A stretch of 64,000 bases of DNA from Clostridia bacterium (GTDB taxonomy: Bacteria > Bacillota > Clostridia > Christensenellales > CAG-917), in NCBI GenBank assembly GCA_017553325.1, contig JAFZMH010000008.1:62001-126000 (forward strand), read 5' to 3'. Below, in pieces: positions 27,185-35,442 of the stretch. The notes under the pieces were generated by a model. It had not been told where the DNA came from, did no database searches, and saw only the letters and a program-made list of their open reading frames with translations. Positions within the stretch are counted from its first letter, which is position 1. Each line of letters starts with the position of its first letter. The position numbers and the translations under genes are program-made.

Positions 27185-28870
27185 TTATTCCTCGGGTTTA
27201 TCTTCCTCGGGAGCAGGCTCTTCAACCGTTTCTTCGGGCTCTTCCGAAACTTCTTCAATCGGTTCTTTTTGTTCAAGAGCAGGTTCTGCGCTTTCGCCTT
27301 CCTCTTTGGAGAATTTGTCGAAAGCGGATTCTTTTTCAACCGCCGCCAAGAACTCTGCGTCGCTGTCCTTTGCGATAAGTTTCATAACCTTCTTTTCACG
27401 ATAGAAGAAGAGTATGACTGCGCCGAGCACGCAGAATACGATTGCCACGATTGCCACGATGCCGAGTCCCAAAGTCGTTGCGACTATATCGTTTGAAGAG
27501 GAGTCTTGCACCGCGCCGATGATTGCAAGCGATGTGAACGCGAGCATTGCGATTGATTGACCGAGTTTCATTGAGAACGTACGCGCTGCAAAGAACATGC
27601 CCTCGCGATTTTCACCCGTCGTGACTGCTTCCGCCTCTGCGATGTCAGCAACGATAGATTGCGGAATAATGCCGAGAAGCGCCATCGGGAACGCGGCGAC
27701 TATACAAATCAAGAAGCCGAATATATAGCCCATTGCGGGGATGTCCGCAATGCCAGGTAAGTTGGTGAGACCTGCGATGACGTAGGCTATCGAGAGCCCC
27801 AAGAAACCGATTATGACGAGTTTCTTTTTGCCGAACTTCTTGACGAGTTTGGTGACGAACGGATATATCGCCGCCGACAACACTGTCATCGTGCCCATGA
27901 GGACCATGACCATCATTTGGTCCAAGCCCATAGAGACTTTGACGAAGAACGGAAGTCCCGTTTGGAAGAGTGTGAGACCTATCCAATACATAATATCCGA
28001 GCCGACGAACACTCTGAAATCTTTGTTCTTGAAAGTGGATGCGAGCGATTTGAACATATTGCTCTTGGATGGCTCCGTGTCCACGAATTCCTTCTCTTTG
28101 AGAAGGAAGGTCGGGAGAAGCATAGCGACGAGCGCGATGACCGCAAGCACTATGAACGGAATTCTGTACCCCCAAGCAAAGGCGTCTTCAAGATTGGACA
28201 TCGCACTTTGAATAGGCGCTTGCAACACGAAGGGAACGTATGCGAGAAGCGTACCGACAAAGAACGTCAAAGAGATTGCGGTTGAGATTGCCATTCTGTC
28301 TTCCTGCGTCTTGCCGAACTCACTGATGAGTGCGTTGTACGGCGTGCAGTACATCGTCATAAACAGATAGAACAAAATGATAAATACGGCGATCCATGCC
28401 ACGTTGCCACCGCTTATAAACTTGTCGGGAGTGCAGAAGAGCAAAATCGTAATTGCCGCAAACGGAACCGCAGACCATTGCATAAACGGAATACGGCGGC
28501 CGCGCTTTGATTTGCACCTGTCCGAAAGGGACGCGATGAGCGGGTCGGTGACCGCGTCAAACAGACGACTGGCGGCGGTGATAATGCCGAGTATCGTCAA
28601 AACCCAAAAGATATAGCCCGGTTGGATATACTGAATTGCACCGTTTGCAATATCGGTTGCCGTTGGCAGGTAGAACGTGACGAGCCAAGTGTTGACGATG
28701 CCGCCCAAGATTGACCAGCCGAGTTGACCTACCGCAAATATCCAAATCTGCTTTTTGCTCAGGCGCTTGCCAATAGGTTTTTCAAGAGTGTTTTCCAAAA
28801 TTTTCCTTGAATACTGTGCCCAAATAGTATTCTTCTCCTTATCAATTTTGAACTTGCGTTGGGCGCGCAA
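27185..28870 (-). CDS. GPH-family sugar:cation symporter (MFS) with acidic tail
   Basis: About 540-560 residues with 12 membrane helices of the glycoside-pentoside-hexuronide symporter family (MelB-like). Blocks include FDAVTDPLIASLSDRCKSKR after helix 2 (the family cation-loop motif) and RMAISTAIS. An acidic Glu/Pro-rich C-terminal tail of about 40 residues extends beyond the family. The start is uncertain. The frame opens with TTG at 28870, but AAGGAG lies inside the frame, so a TTG at 28798 or a rare ATT near 28823 may be used. It is related to the symporter at 60482-62137. With GH27 and GH26 nearby it may import manno- or galacto-oligosaccharides. Confidence 0.88.
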   Translation of the reverse strand: MRAQRKFKIDKEKNTIWAQYSRKILENTLEKPIGKRLSKKQIWIFAVGQLGWSILGGIVNTWLVTFYLPTATDIANGAIQYIQPGYIFWVLTILGIITAASRLFDAVTDPLIASLSDRCKSKRGRRIPFMQWSAVPFAAITILLFCTPDKFISGGNVAWIAVFIILFYLFMTMYCTPYNALISEFGKTQEDRMAISTAISLTFFVGTLLAYVPFVLQAPIQSAMSNLEDAFAWGYRIPFIVLAVIALVAMLLPTFLLKEKEFVDTEPSKSNMFKSLASTFKNKDFRVFVGSDIMYWIGLTLFQTGLPFFVKVSMGLDQMMVMVLMGTMTVLSAAIYPFVTKLVKKFGKKKLVIIGFLGLSIAYVIAGLTNLPGIADIPAMGYIFGFLICIVAAFPMALLGIIPQSIVADIAEAEAVTTGENREGMFFAARTFSMKLGQSIAMLAFTSLAIIGAVQDSSSNDIVATTLGLGIVAIVAIVFCVLGAVILFFYREKKVMKLIAKDSDAEFLAAVEKESAFDKFSKEEGESAEPALEQKEPIEEVSEEPEETVEEPAPEEDKPEE

Positions 28871-28935
28871 GGGCGGACTTAACCGCCAAAAACTATTATA
28901 CCATACTAAAAATCATATTTCAACCTCAACATTTT

Positions 28936-28963
28936 ACAAAAAAAGCAACCTTTTCAGGTTGCA
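28936..28963 (-). terminator. terminator downstream of the tRNA 3'-end copy
   Basis: Minus strand GCAACC-TGAAAA-GGTTGC followed by T7. Confidence 0.8.
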
Positions 28964-28967
28964 ATTA

Positions 28968-28990
28968 TTTGGTGGAGATGAGGGGGGTCG
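28968..28990 (-). repeat. 23-bp copy of the tRNA-Ala 3' end
   Basis: Identical over 23 bp to 29131-29153, i.e. the 3' strand of the tRNA acceptor stem with encoded CCA, the adjoining T-arm bases and two flanking bases. The match stops inside the T arm. It may be an attachment-site duplication, or the remains of a second tRNA-Ala gene. Confidence 0.85.
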
Positions 28991-29097
28991 TAGGAGGCGA
29001 CCTTAGACGCTTCCGTAATAGCGTCAGCGTCAGCCCGCAAGGGGTTCACACGGCAGAGCCGTGCCACAACTTTGTTGTGGTGACTCCTCTCTCTACA
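28991..29097. repeat. structured element: three hairpins inside a closing stem
   Basis: Three adjacent perfect or near-perfect hairpins: GACGCT-N8-AGCGTC (29006-29025), CACGGC-AGA-GCCGTG (29049-29063) and CCACAAC-TTT-GTTGTGG (29064-29080). They are enclosed by imperfect ends TAGGAGGCGACC and GGTGACTCCTC. No ORF. It lies between the tRNA-Ala terminator and the tRNA 3'-end copy and looks like a small palindromic mobile element or structured RNA. Confidence 0.65.
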
Positions 29098-29131
29098 GAA
29101 AAAGCAGGCTAATGTTCGTTTTAGCCTGCTT
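29098..29131 (-). terminator. terminator of tRNA-Ala
   Basis: Ten-bp stem AGCAGGCTAA / TTAGCCTGCT with T-rich sequence following on the minus strand, directly after the CCA end. Confidence 0.85.
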
Positions 29132-29132
29132 T

Positions 29133-29208
29133 TGGTGGAGATGAGGGGGGTCGAACCCCTTACCTTTTGAATGCCATTCAAACGCTCTACCAGGTGAGCT
29201 ACACCCCC
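29133..29208 (-). tRNA. tRNA-Ala (anticodon GGC)
   Basis: A 76-nt cloverleaf on the minus strand beginning GGGGGTGTAGCTCA (G-U-containing Ala acceptor), with anticodon arm TTTGA-ATGGCAT-TCAAA, T-arm GGTTCGACCCC-type sequence and an encoded CCA. It is a single gene, not part of an rRNA operon. A terminator follows, and a partial copy of its 3' end lies 163 bp downstream. Confidence 0.97.
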
Positions 29209-29265
29209 ACGGCGTGATTTATTATAACACAAAGTTTAGACTTGGCAAGTATTTTAAGTCAAATT

Positions 29266-30357
29266 TTAAAAAAGGATGAGGTGTTCTTGGAAGGAATAGA
29301 ACGCCGGAAGGTCATCCAGAGTTATGACGTAGGGGTCGTTGTAGAGGGCGTTTAACGCTTCGACCGTATTTTCATCGATGAGGTAGGTGGTGTGCCAAGT
29401 CATAAAGTACGCCCACGGGACTTCTTTGAATTGTTCAACCGTCGGGATAAGTCCAGTCTCGTGGAACACGATAGGTTTTGGAGCGTCGGTGACGCGCACA
29501 AGTTTTTTGTAGAGTCTGTTTTCCGCTCCGTAAAGATTGACGAGGTAGGAGTCCGCGCCTATTATATCGCAGTATTCGTCGCCCGGGTAGAAATTGGGTA
29601 TCATTCCTCCGCCAAACGAATAGCCGAGCACCCAAATCAGGTTGTTGAGCCCAAGATCGTCGGTGAAATGGCGGTACATTATTTTCCAAATGGCTTTCAA
29701 ATGTTCGTTGGCGTTTTCGCCCTTGCCCCACCAAAACCAATTACCGTCAAATTCGTGGAAGGGACGCCAAAGCACGGGGATGCCTTCTCTTTGCAATTCC
29801 AAAAGCGCGTTGCCCGCCTTGTCCATACCCGCGAGCATAGCGCGGTATTCGGGGGTGCCTTCCGTGAGCATTTGCTCCCATTGCTCGTCCGTCAACTTGT
29901 CGGCTTGACATTCTGTAAAGCCCTTATCGAAATTGGAAGAGCAGTGCCAGCAAATTGTGACGATACCGCCTCGGTGAGCCCATTTTTTTGCGCGTTCGAC
30001 AACACCTTCGAAGTCGTCGTTTATAAAGTCCAAACCGCGAATAGCGGGGTATTTGCCCGTGTGTTCGAAGATATAATCAAATTCGTAGTCTTCGGCGATT
30101 CCCGTCGATTCCTGTTGCCCTGAAATAATATTCTGCTTGTAAACTGTGCAAATATAGTCGTAAAGATTTTTCGTCTCTGCGGTGGCGTTTGCGTTCGTCA
30201 ACGACGGGACTTGAAGCTCCTCATCGTTTTGTGCCAACATAACGGACGGAGAGAGGTCTTTTGAGTCGTTTTTCGAACAACCGACGCACGCAAAAAGTAT
30301 GCAAACCGCAACTACCGAGACAAATATGTTCAAAAATATCTTTTGTGCGCGTTTCAT
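29266..30357 (-). CDS. GH26 beta-mannanase, predicted lipoprotein
   Basis: A 363-residue secreted endo-beta-1,4-mannanase-like enzyme. The N-terminus has KR, a hydrophobic core and a lipobox ending LFACVGC, so it is probably lipid-anchored outside the cell. GH26 landmarks: GGIVTICWHCSSNFDKGFT, VLWRPFHEFDGNWFWWG with the acid/base Glu of HEF, and PIVFHETGLIP with the nucleophile Glu. ATG 30357 is chosen since the signal peptide begins there; GGGGAT is 7-8 nt before it. It diverges from an XRE-TPR regulator gene across a 180-bp region with a perfect 15-bp palindrome. It is the only secreted polysaccharidase in the window. Confidence 0.92.
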   Translation of the reverse strand: MKRAQKIFLNIFVSVVAVCILFACVGCSKNDSKDLSPSVMLAQNDEELQVPSLTNANATAETKNLYDYICTVYKQNIISGQQESTGIAEDYEFDYIFEHTGKYPAIRGLDFINDDFEGVVERAKKWAHRGGIVTICWHCSSNFDKGFTECQADKLTDEQWEQMLTEGTPEYRAMLAGMDKAGNALLELQREGIPVLWRPFHEFDGNWFWWGKGENANEHLKAIWKIMYRHFTDDLGLNNLIWVLGYSFGGGMIPNFYPGDEYCDIIGADSYLVNLYGAENRLYKKLVRVTDAPKPIVFHETGLIPTVEQFKEVPWAYFMTWHTTYLIDENTVEALNALYNDPYVITLDDLPAFYSFQEHLILF

Positions 30358-30376
30358 CACTCTAATCCCCATTTTT

Positions 30377-30405
30377 ATAATATCATTAACATATAAAATT
30401 TGCAA
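30377..30405 (-). promoter_or_regulatory. sigma-A promoter of the GH26 gene
   Basis: Minus strand TTGCAA, 17-bp spacer, TATTAT, 19 bp before the start codon. Confidence 0.7.
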
Positions 30406-30433
30406 TATGAAAATTGACAAGCGTTCGATTTCT

Positions 30434-30448
30434 TCAACCGCCGGTTGA
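30434..30448. promoter_or_regulatory. perfect palindrome between divergent promoters
   Basis: TCAACCG-C-CGGTTGA, located 22 bp upstream of the -35 of the XRE-TPR gene and 28 bp upstream of the GH26 -35; a likely operator for one or both. Confidence 0.6.
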
Positions 30449-30469
30449 GAAAGGAAGAAAAATGGGTTG

Positions 30470-30498
30470 TTGATATTGTTCAAAAAAGATGGTATTAT
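30470..30498 (+). promoter_or_regulatory. sigma-A promoter of the XRE-TPR gene
   Basis: TTGATA, 17-bp spacer, TATTAT, 41 bp before the start codon. Confidence 0.75.
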
Positions 30499-30539
30499 TT
30501 TTTTGCAAGCAACTTGAATACGAATTTTCGGAGGAATAT

Positions 30540-31586
30540 ATGGAACTCGGGAATAAAATAAAACAATTAAGAAACAAATTCAGCCTCACGCAGGAACAAC
30601 TTGCGGACGAACTCGGCATAAGCGCGCAATCCGTGTCGAAATGGGAAAATTCGATTGCGATGCCTGATATAACTTTGTTGCCGAAAATCGCCGAGAGGTT
30701 TGGCGTAAGTATCGACGAACTCTTTGACTTGACGGTTGAGCAAAAGCTCAATCGCATTGAAAACCGTATGGACGTCGAAGAGGAACTTCCGCACGACGTA
30801 TTTTGGGAGTACGAGGAGTTTTTGAAGGAGCAAATGGGCAAAGAGGAGTATAAACTCCGCGCGACTACGCTCATCGCAAACCTCTACGGCAACACTATGC
30901 GCGCGTTAGCCAAAAAAACGAGCAAGTACGCGAGAGAGGCGATACGACTTGACCCCGCGAAGAAGAATTGCCAATGGCTTCTCAATATGGCGGAAGGGCA
31001 TTATATTTGGGACTGGAATCTCTCCAATCACAATGGCGCGATAGAGTTTTACAAGGACGTTATCGCAAACGACAAGATTGAACCGCACACCTCGTTGCCC
31101 TATTATTATCTTCTCGACAATCTTATCGCAGACCACCGCGTGGACGAGGCGGAGAAATATCTTGCGGAGTTTGCAAAACTGCCGTCTGCCAACAAGGTTA
31201 TGGTTGATGTCTATCCCGCGTATATCGCGCTTGCAAGATACGACGAGAAAAAGGCGGACGAGATTATGGAAAACCTCGTGAAAAAGGACGGCAAAAACAG
31301 CGACGCGCTTTTTGAAGTGGCGCAATATTACGCAAGAAAGTGCGACTACAAAAAGGCAATCGAATGCTACGAACTCTCCTATGAGTACGACCAAAAAAAG
31401 CCGCGCTATATAGACGCTCCGCACGCAATCGCGGAAATCTACGAGATTATGGGAGACTACAAAATGGCGGCAAAGTCATACGAGCGCATCGTCGAAAGCC
31501 AAAGGAACGAGTGGGGCATGACGGAGGAGTGGGAACTCAAAGACGCCGAGAAGGAACTCGAAAGGCTTCGCGCTCTCGCAAAATAA
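30540..31586 (+). CDS. XRE-family regulator with C-terminal TPR-like repeats
   Basis: A 348-residue protein. Residues 1-62 form an HTH_3 domain (IKQLRNKFSLTQEQLADEL, SAQSVSKWENSIAMPDI), followed by an acidic linker and from about residue 115 a helical region with tetratricopeptide-like repeats (for example LFEVAQYYARKCDYKKAIEC and AEIYEIMGDYKMAAKSYERI). TPR-bearing XRE proteins often sense peptides or protein partners. GGAGG is 5 nt before ATG 30540. It diverges from the GH26 mannanase gene and is the natural candidate to control it, but this is inferred from position. Confidence 0.88.
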   Translation: MELGNKIKQLRNKFSLTQEQLADELGISAQSVSKWENSIAMPDITLLPKIAERFGVSIDELFDLTVEQKLNRIENRMDVEEELPHDVFWEYEEFLKEQMGKEEYKLRATTLIANLYGNTMRALAKKTSKYAREAIRLDPAKKNCQWLLNMAEGHYIWDWNLSNHNGAIEFYKDVIANDKIEPHTSLPYYYLLDNLIADHRVDEAEKYLAEFAKLPSANKVMVDVYPAYIALARYDEKKADEIMENLVKKDGKNSDALFEVAQYYARKCDYKKAIECYELSYEYDQKKPRYIDAPHAIAEIYEIMGDYKMAAKSYERIVESQRNEWGMTEEWELKDAEKELERLRALAK

Positions 31587-31602
31587 CTCGTTTTGAGTTG
31601 CA

Positions 31603-31636
31603 AACAACCTCGATTCGTTCGGGGTTGTTTTTTTTG
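31603..31636 (+). terminator. terminator of the XRE-TPR gene
   Basis: AACAACCTCGA / TTCGGGGTTGTT stem (one mismatch) followed by T8. Confidence 0.8.
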
Positions 31637-31670
31637 TTATAAATTTATTTATAAACTTTCGATTTACATC

Positions 31671-31699
31671 TTGTTATTGCGGCTTTTATTTGCTATAAT
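31671..31699 (+). promoter_or_regulatory. sigma-A promoter of the oad operon
   Basis: TTGTTA, 17-bp spacer, TATAAT, 27 bp before the oadA start. Confidence 0.85.
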
Positions 31700-31726
31700 G
31701 TGCGTGAACGTTTTTTGGAGGATTTT

Positions 31727-33118
31727 ATGGACAAGAAAAAAGTTCTTTTCACGGAAACCGTGTTGCGCGACGCCAACCAATCGCTCATCGCAACGCGTTT
31801 GCCGTATTCCAAGTTTGCAGACATTTTACCGACGATGGACAAAGCGGGCTACTACTCGGTTGAGTGCTGGGGCGGAGCCGTGTTCGACGTGTGCCTCAGG
31901 TATTTGAACGAGGACCCGTGGCAGAGACTTCGCGACCTTCGCAAGAATTTGCCGAACACAAAACTTCAAATGCTTCTTCGCGGACAAAACCTGCTCGGCT
32001 ACAAGCATTATCCCGACGAAATCGTCAAGATGTTCGTTGAGAAATCCGTTGAAAACGGCATTGACATAATTCGTATCTTCGACGCGCTCAACGACCTCAG
32101 CAATTTGGAGACCGCCACGAACGCAGCGCTCAAAGCGGGAGCAACCGTCTCCGGTACGCTCTCCTATACTCAGAGCCCCGTGCATACGCTGAAAGCGTTT
32201 GCAAAGCAGGCGAAAGAGATGGAAAGTATGGGCGTCGCCACAATCTGCATAAAGGATATGGCGGGCGTTATGACTCCACAGGAGTCATACGACCTCGTAT
32301 CCGCAATCAAGGCGGAAGTCAAAATTCCCGTCGTTTTGCACACGCACTGCACGACGGGTATGGCGTTCCTTACGTATCTCAAAGCAATCGAAGCGGGCGT
32401 GGACGTCATCGACACGGCGACCTCCTGTTTCTCGGGCGGTACGAGTCAACCCGCAACCGAAACTCTCAACTACGCCTTGAAGCAGATGGGCTATGAGACG
32501 GGGCTTGACGACGCGGTGCTCAAACAGGTCAACGACTATTTCAAGCCAATTCGCGACGAGTATATCAAGGACGGACTCCTGAACCCGAAGATGATGGCGA
32601 CGGATACGGATGCGCTCAACTACAAGGTCCCGGGCGGAATGCTCTCCAACCTCGTGTCCCAACTCAAGGCACAAAACGCTATGGACAAGTTTGAAGAAGT
32701 GCTCGTCGAGACGCCGAAGGTGAGAAAAGATTTGGGTTATCCGCCTCTCGTCACTCCTATGAGCCAAATGGTGGGCGTGCAAGCGACCAACAACGTGCTC
32801 GCGGGCGAGAGATACAAAAATATTTCCAAGGAAGTCAAGGCATATTGCCGCGGCGAATACGGCACTCCTCCCGCGCCGATTGACAAAGAGGTTATGAAAA
32901 AGGCGCTCGGCGACGAGAAACCCATCGAGGGCAGATACGCCGATACGCTCGAACCCGTCTTTGAAAAGACGAAAGCGGAACTTCAAGGCATCGCAAGAAG
33001 CGACGAGGACGTACTCTCCTACATTCTGTTCCCGCAAGTGACCGAAAAGTATTTCGCGGCGAGAAAGGATAGAGAGGAAAAAATCGTCAAATACACGATT
33101 TCCCCGGTCGAGGGCTAA
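31727..33118 (+). CDS. oadA: oxaloacetate decarboxylase alpha subunit (carboxyltransferase)
   Basis: A 463-residue carboxyltransferase that moves CO2 from oxaloacetate to protein-bound biotin, giving pyruvate. HMGL-like barrel with TETVLRDANQSLIATR (metal-binding Asp), the conserved DIIRIFDALNDL, TICIKDMAGVMTPQ (catalytic Lys) and VVLHTHCTTGMA (metal-binding His pair), then the PYC_OADA domain. The biotinyl domain is not fused; it is encoded separately two genes on. GGAGG precedes ATG 31727. First gene of the operon oadA-oadG-bccp-oadB. A pyruvate carboxylase B-subunit role is unlikely because the beta pump subunit is in the same operon. Confidence 0.95.
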   Translation: MDKKKVLFTETVLRDANQSLIATRLPYSKFADILPTMDKAGYYSVECWGGAVFDVCLRYLNEDPWQRLRDLRKNLPNTKLQMLLRGQNLLGYKHYPDEIVKMFVEKSVENGIDIIRIFDALNDLSNLETATNAALKAGATVSGTLSYTQSPVHTLKAFAKQAKEMESMGVATICIKDMAGVMTPQESYDLVSAIKAEVKIPVVLHTHCTTGMAFLTYLKAIEAGVDVIDTATSCFSGGTSQPATETLNYALKQMGYETGLDDAVLKQVNDYFKPIRDEYIKDGLLNPKMMATDTDALNYKVPGGMLSNLVSQLKAQNAMDKFEEVLVETPKVRKDLGYPPLVTPMSQMVGVQATNNVLAGERYKNISKEVKAYCRGEYGTPPAPIDKEVMKKALGDEKPIEGRYADTLEPVFEKTKAELQGIARSDEDVLSYILFPQVTEKYFAARKDREEKIVKYTISPVEG

Positions 33119-33127
33119 GGAGTTTTT

Positions 33128-33553
33128 ATGAACGATTTGATTTTGTCGAGTGTTTTGGACAAAAACGCGGCGCTGAATCCGCTTGACGCATTGCTTCTTG
33201 CCGTAATCGGCATAGTGGTCGTCTTTGTCGTGCTTATCGTGCTCATGTTAATTATTTGGCTCATGGGCAAGATTTTCGACGGCTCGGAGAAACTCAAAGA
33301 GAAACACCCCGAGCTCAACAACAAACTGCAAAACGCAAAGGCGAAGATTATGTTTTGGAAGAAGTCGCAACCTGCGAAGCAGGTTGCTCCTGAAACGCAA
33401 GAGACTGCGAACGGCACTTGCGGAGAGTTGAAACTCATCAACGTCGAAGAGCGCGACGCCGCTATGATTATGGCAATCGTCGCGGACAATATGGGCGCAC
33501 CGCTCAACGAACTCAGGTTTATTTCCATCAAGAAAGTGGAGGATGAAAAATGA
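33128..33553 (+). CDS. oadG: oxaloacetate decarboxylase gamma-like subunit
   Basis: A 141-residue OadG-family protein with one N-terminal membrane helix (about residues 21-45, preceded by NPLDALLLAVIGIVVVF), then a hydrophilic domain. The C-terminal third (ERDAAMIMAIVADNMGAPLN) resembles domains found at the end of this subunit in Clostridia. OadG holds the alpha subunit and beta subunit together. It lies 9 nt after oadA with AAGGAG in the gap, and overlaps the next gene by 4 nt. Confidence 0.88.
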   Translation: MNDLILSSVLDKNAALNPLDALLLAVIGIVVVFVVLIVLMLIIWLMGKIFDGSEKLKEKHPELNNKLQNAKAKIMFWKKSQPAKQVAPETQETANGTCGELKLINVEERDAAMIMAIVADNMGAPLNELRFISIKKVEDEK

Positions 33554-33936
33554 TTTACAGAGTGACTTTAAACGGCAAAGTATACGAAGTCGAAGTCGAA
33601 AAGGGCGAGGCGATGATAAAGTCGGAATTTGACGCGGCGGTTCCAACCGCGACGCCCGCTCCCGCACCTCAACAAGCCCCTGCGGCACAACCCTCAGCAC
33701 CCGCTTCCGCAGCAGGAGGCAACGCGAACAGCGTGGTCGCTCCTATGCCGGGCAACATCAACGCCGTAAAGGTGGCGACGGGGCAAGCGGTCAAAAAAGG
33801 CGACGTGCTCGTCATCCTCGAAGCAATGAAGATGGAAAACGAAATAGTCGCTCCAAAGGACGGCAAGGTCGGTCAGATCTTCGTCCAAAAGGGCGCGACT
33901 GTATCAACGGGCGCACCGCTCGTCGAGGTTTTGTAA
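33550..33936 (+). CDS. biotin carboxyl carrier protein of the decarboxylase
   Basis: A 128-residue carrier: a short N-terminal segment (residues 1-33), an Ala/Pro-rich flexible linker (about 34-60) and a biotinyl domain with VILEAMKMENEIV, whose Lys in AMKM takes biotin. It shuttles CO2 from the alpha subunit to the sodium-pumping beta subunit. The GTG-free ATG start overlaps oadG (ATGA). Sodium pump decarboxylases of Veillonella and Clostridia also use a separate carrier. The biotin importer bioY in this window may supply the cofactor. Confidence 0.93.
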   Translation: MIYRVTLNGKVYEVEVEKGEAMIKSEFDAAVPTATPAPAPQQAPAAQPSAPASAAGGNANSVVAPMPGNINAVKVATGQAVKKGDVLVILEAMKMENEIVAPKDGKVGQIFVQKGATVSTGAPLVEVL

Positions 33937-33945
33937 GAGGGCAGT

Positions 33946-35148
33946 ATGAACATAGGCGAAATTCTTACTAATCTTTGGCACAGTAGCGGCTACTATCTCT
34001 TCGGAGAGGCGCAGGGCTGGAAGTCGATTATAATGATAATCGTCGCTTTCTTCTTCCTTTTCCTCGGCATAAAGAAGAAGTTTGAACCGCTGCTCTTGGT
34101 GGGCATAGCTTTCGGCATGCTTCTCACCAATCTGCCGGCAGGCGTCAGCGACGCGCTCTTCCACCCCGATTATTGGACGGGGGAGGCGGCGGTTGCAAAC
34201 GGCGTAGATTACGTCTACGTTTTGCAACACGGCGGACTTCTCGACATACTCTACATAGGCGTAAAGACGGGCGTATACCCCTGTCTTATCTTTATGGGCG
34301 TCGGTGCGATGACGGACTTTGGTCCTATGCTTTCAAGACCGAGTTCTTTGATACTCGGGGCGGCGGCGCAGATGGGCATCTATCTCGTGTTCATTCTCGC
34401 CGCGTGTATGGGAATGCCGGGCGGTCAAGCGGCGTCCGTCTCCATAATCGCAGGCGCAGACGGCCCGACGGCTATCTTCCTCACAAAAACTTTGGCTCCG
34501 GAAATTCTCGCGCCGATAGCGGTGGCGGCGTATTCGTATATGGCGCTCATTCCGCTTCTGCAACCCCCGTTTATGAAATTGCTCACCACAAAGAAAGAGC
34601 GTATGGCGGTCATGCAAGCGACGCGTAAGGTCTCAAAGAAGGAGAAGATCATATTCCCGATTCTCGTCACGACGATAGTTTGCTTGCTCTTGCCGAGCGT
34701 TGCTCCGCTCCTCGGCAGTTTGATGTTCGGCAACCTGCTCAAAGAGTGCGGCGTCACCGAAAGACTTTCGGACACGGCTCAAAACGCGCTTATGAACATC
34801 GTCACGCTCTTCCTCGGCATATCCGTCGGCGCAACTGCGGTTGCCGCAAACTTCCTGACTCTCGATACGCTCAAGATCGTCGTCTTGGGACTTGCGGGCT
34901 TTATCCTCGCAACGGTCAGCGGTCTGCTCATCGGCAAACTTTTGTACGTCGTGTCAAAGGGCAAAATCAACCCGCTCATCGGTTCTGCCGGCGTCTCCGC
35001 GGTGCCGATGGCGGCGCGTGTGTCGAATACGGTGGGACTCAAATACAATCAAGGCAATTATCTGCTCATGCACGCAATGGGACCGAACGTCGCAGGCGTT
35101 ATCGGTTCGGCAGTTGCCGCAGGCTTCCTGCTCGCCGTGTTCGGCTGA
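33946..35148 (+). CDS. oadB: sodium-translocating decarboxylase beta subunit
   Basis: A 400-residue integral membrane protein with about ten helices. It decarboxylates carboxybiotin and pumps sodium out. Diagnostic motifs: MGVGAMTDFGPMLSRP, the first conserved loop GGQAASVSIIAGADGPTAIFL (sodium and carboxybiotin site Asp) and NPLIGSAGVSAVPMAARVSN. Length is close to the family's usual 400-430. Last gene of the oad operon, followed by a strong terminator. Beta subunits of methylmalonyl- or glutaconyl-CoA decarboxylases are similar; the alpha subunit here fixes the substrate as oxaloacetate. Confidence 0.96.
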   Translation: MNIGEILTNLWHSSGYYLFGEAQGWKSIIMIIVAFFFLFLGIKKKFEPLLLVGIAFGMLLTNLPAGVSDALFHPDYWTGEAAVANGVDYVYVLQHGGLLDILYIGVKTGVYPCLIFMGVGAMTDFGPMLSRPSSLILGAAAQMGIYLVFILAACMGMPGGQAASVSIIAGADGPTAIFLTKTLAPEILAPIAVAAYSYMALIPLLQPPFMKLLTTKKERMAVMQATRKVSKKEKIIFPILVTTIVCLLLPSVAPLLGSLMFGNLLKECGVTERLSDTAQNALMNIVTLFLGISVGATAVAANFLTLDTLKIVVLGLAGFILATVSGLLIGKLLYVVSKGKINPLIGSAGVSAVPMAARVSNTVGLKYNQGNYLLMHAMGPNVAGVIGSAVAAGFLLAVFG

Positions 35149-35183
35149 TGAGCATACGTTTTCAAGAAAAATTATGCATAATT

Positions 35184-35213
35184 TGCGCAACCGAAAAGGT
35201 TGCGCTTTTTATT
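35184..35213 (+). terminator. terminator of the oad operon
   Basis: GCGCAACC-GAAAA-GGTTGCGC followed by T5. Confidence 0.88.
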
Positions 35214-35378
35214 GATACAATACTAAATATTTGTAAAAATATTTATAAAAAAATTTTTTTATACATTTTTATGCAGTTTTTAAAGAGATTTCGCAGGCAT
35301 TTTTTATGTTTAATCATAAGGCGGAATTTTATGCATAAAATTTGTGCATAATTGTATAAAATCGCAAAAATGCGAGTA

Positions 35379-35407
35379 TTGACAAATTCACAAAAGTATT
35401 GCAAAAT
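35379..35407 (+). promoter_or_regulatory. sigma-A promoter of the EamA transporter gene
   Basis: TTGACA, 17-bp spacer, CAAAAT, 35 bp before the start codon; the preceding 170 bp are AT-rich with no feature seen. Confidence 0.65.
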
Positions 35408-35442
35408 GTTTAAACTATAAGTAGATAGTGGAGTTTTGGCAA

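Noticed and set aside
31727..35148. Methylmalonyl-CoA or glutaconyl-CoA decarboxylase
   Set aside because: The alpha subunit is of the HMGL/PYC_OADA type that acts on oxaloacetate, not the CoA-ester carboxyltransferase type.
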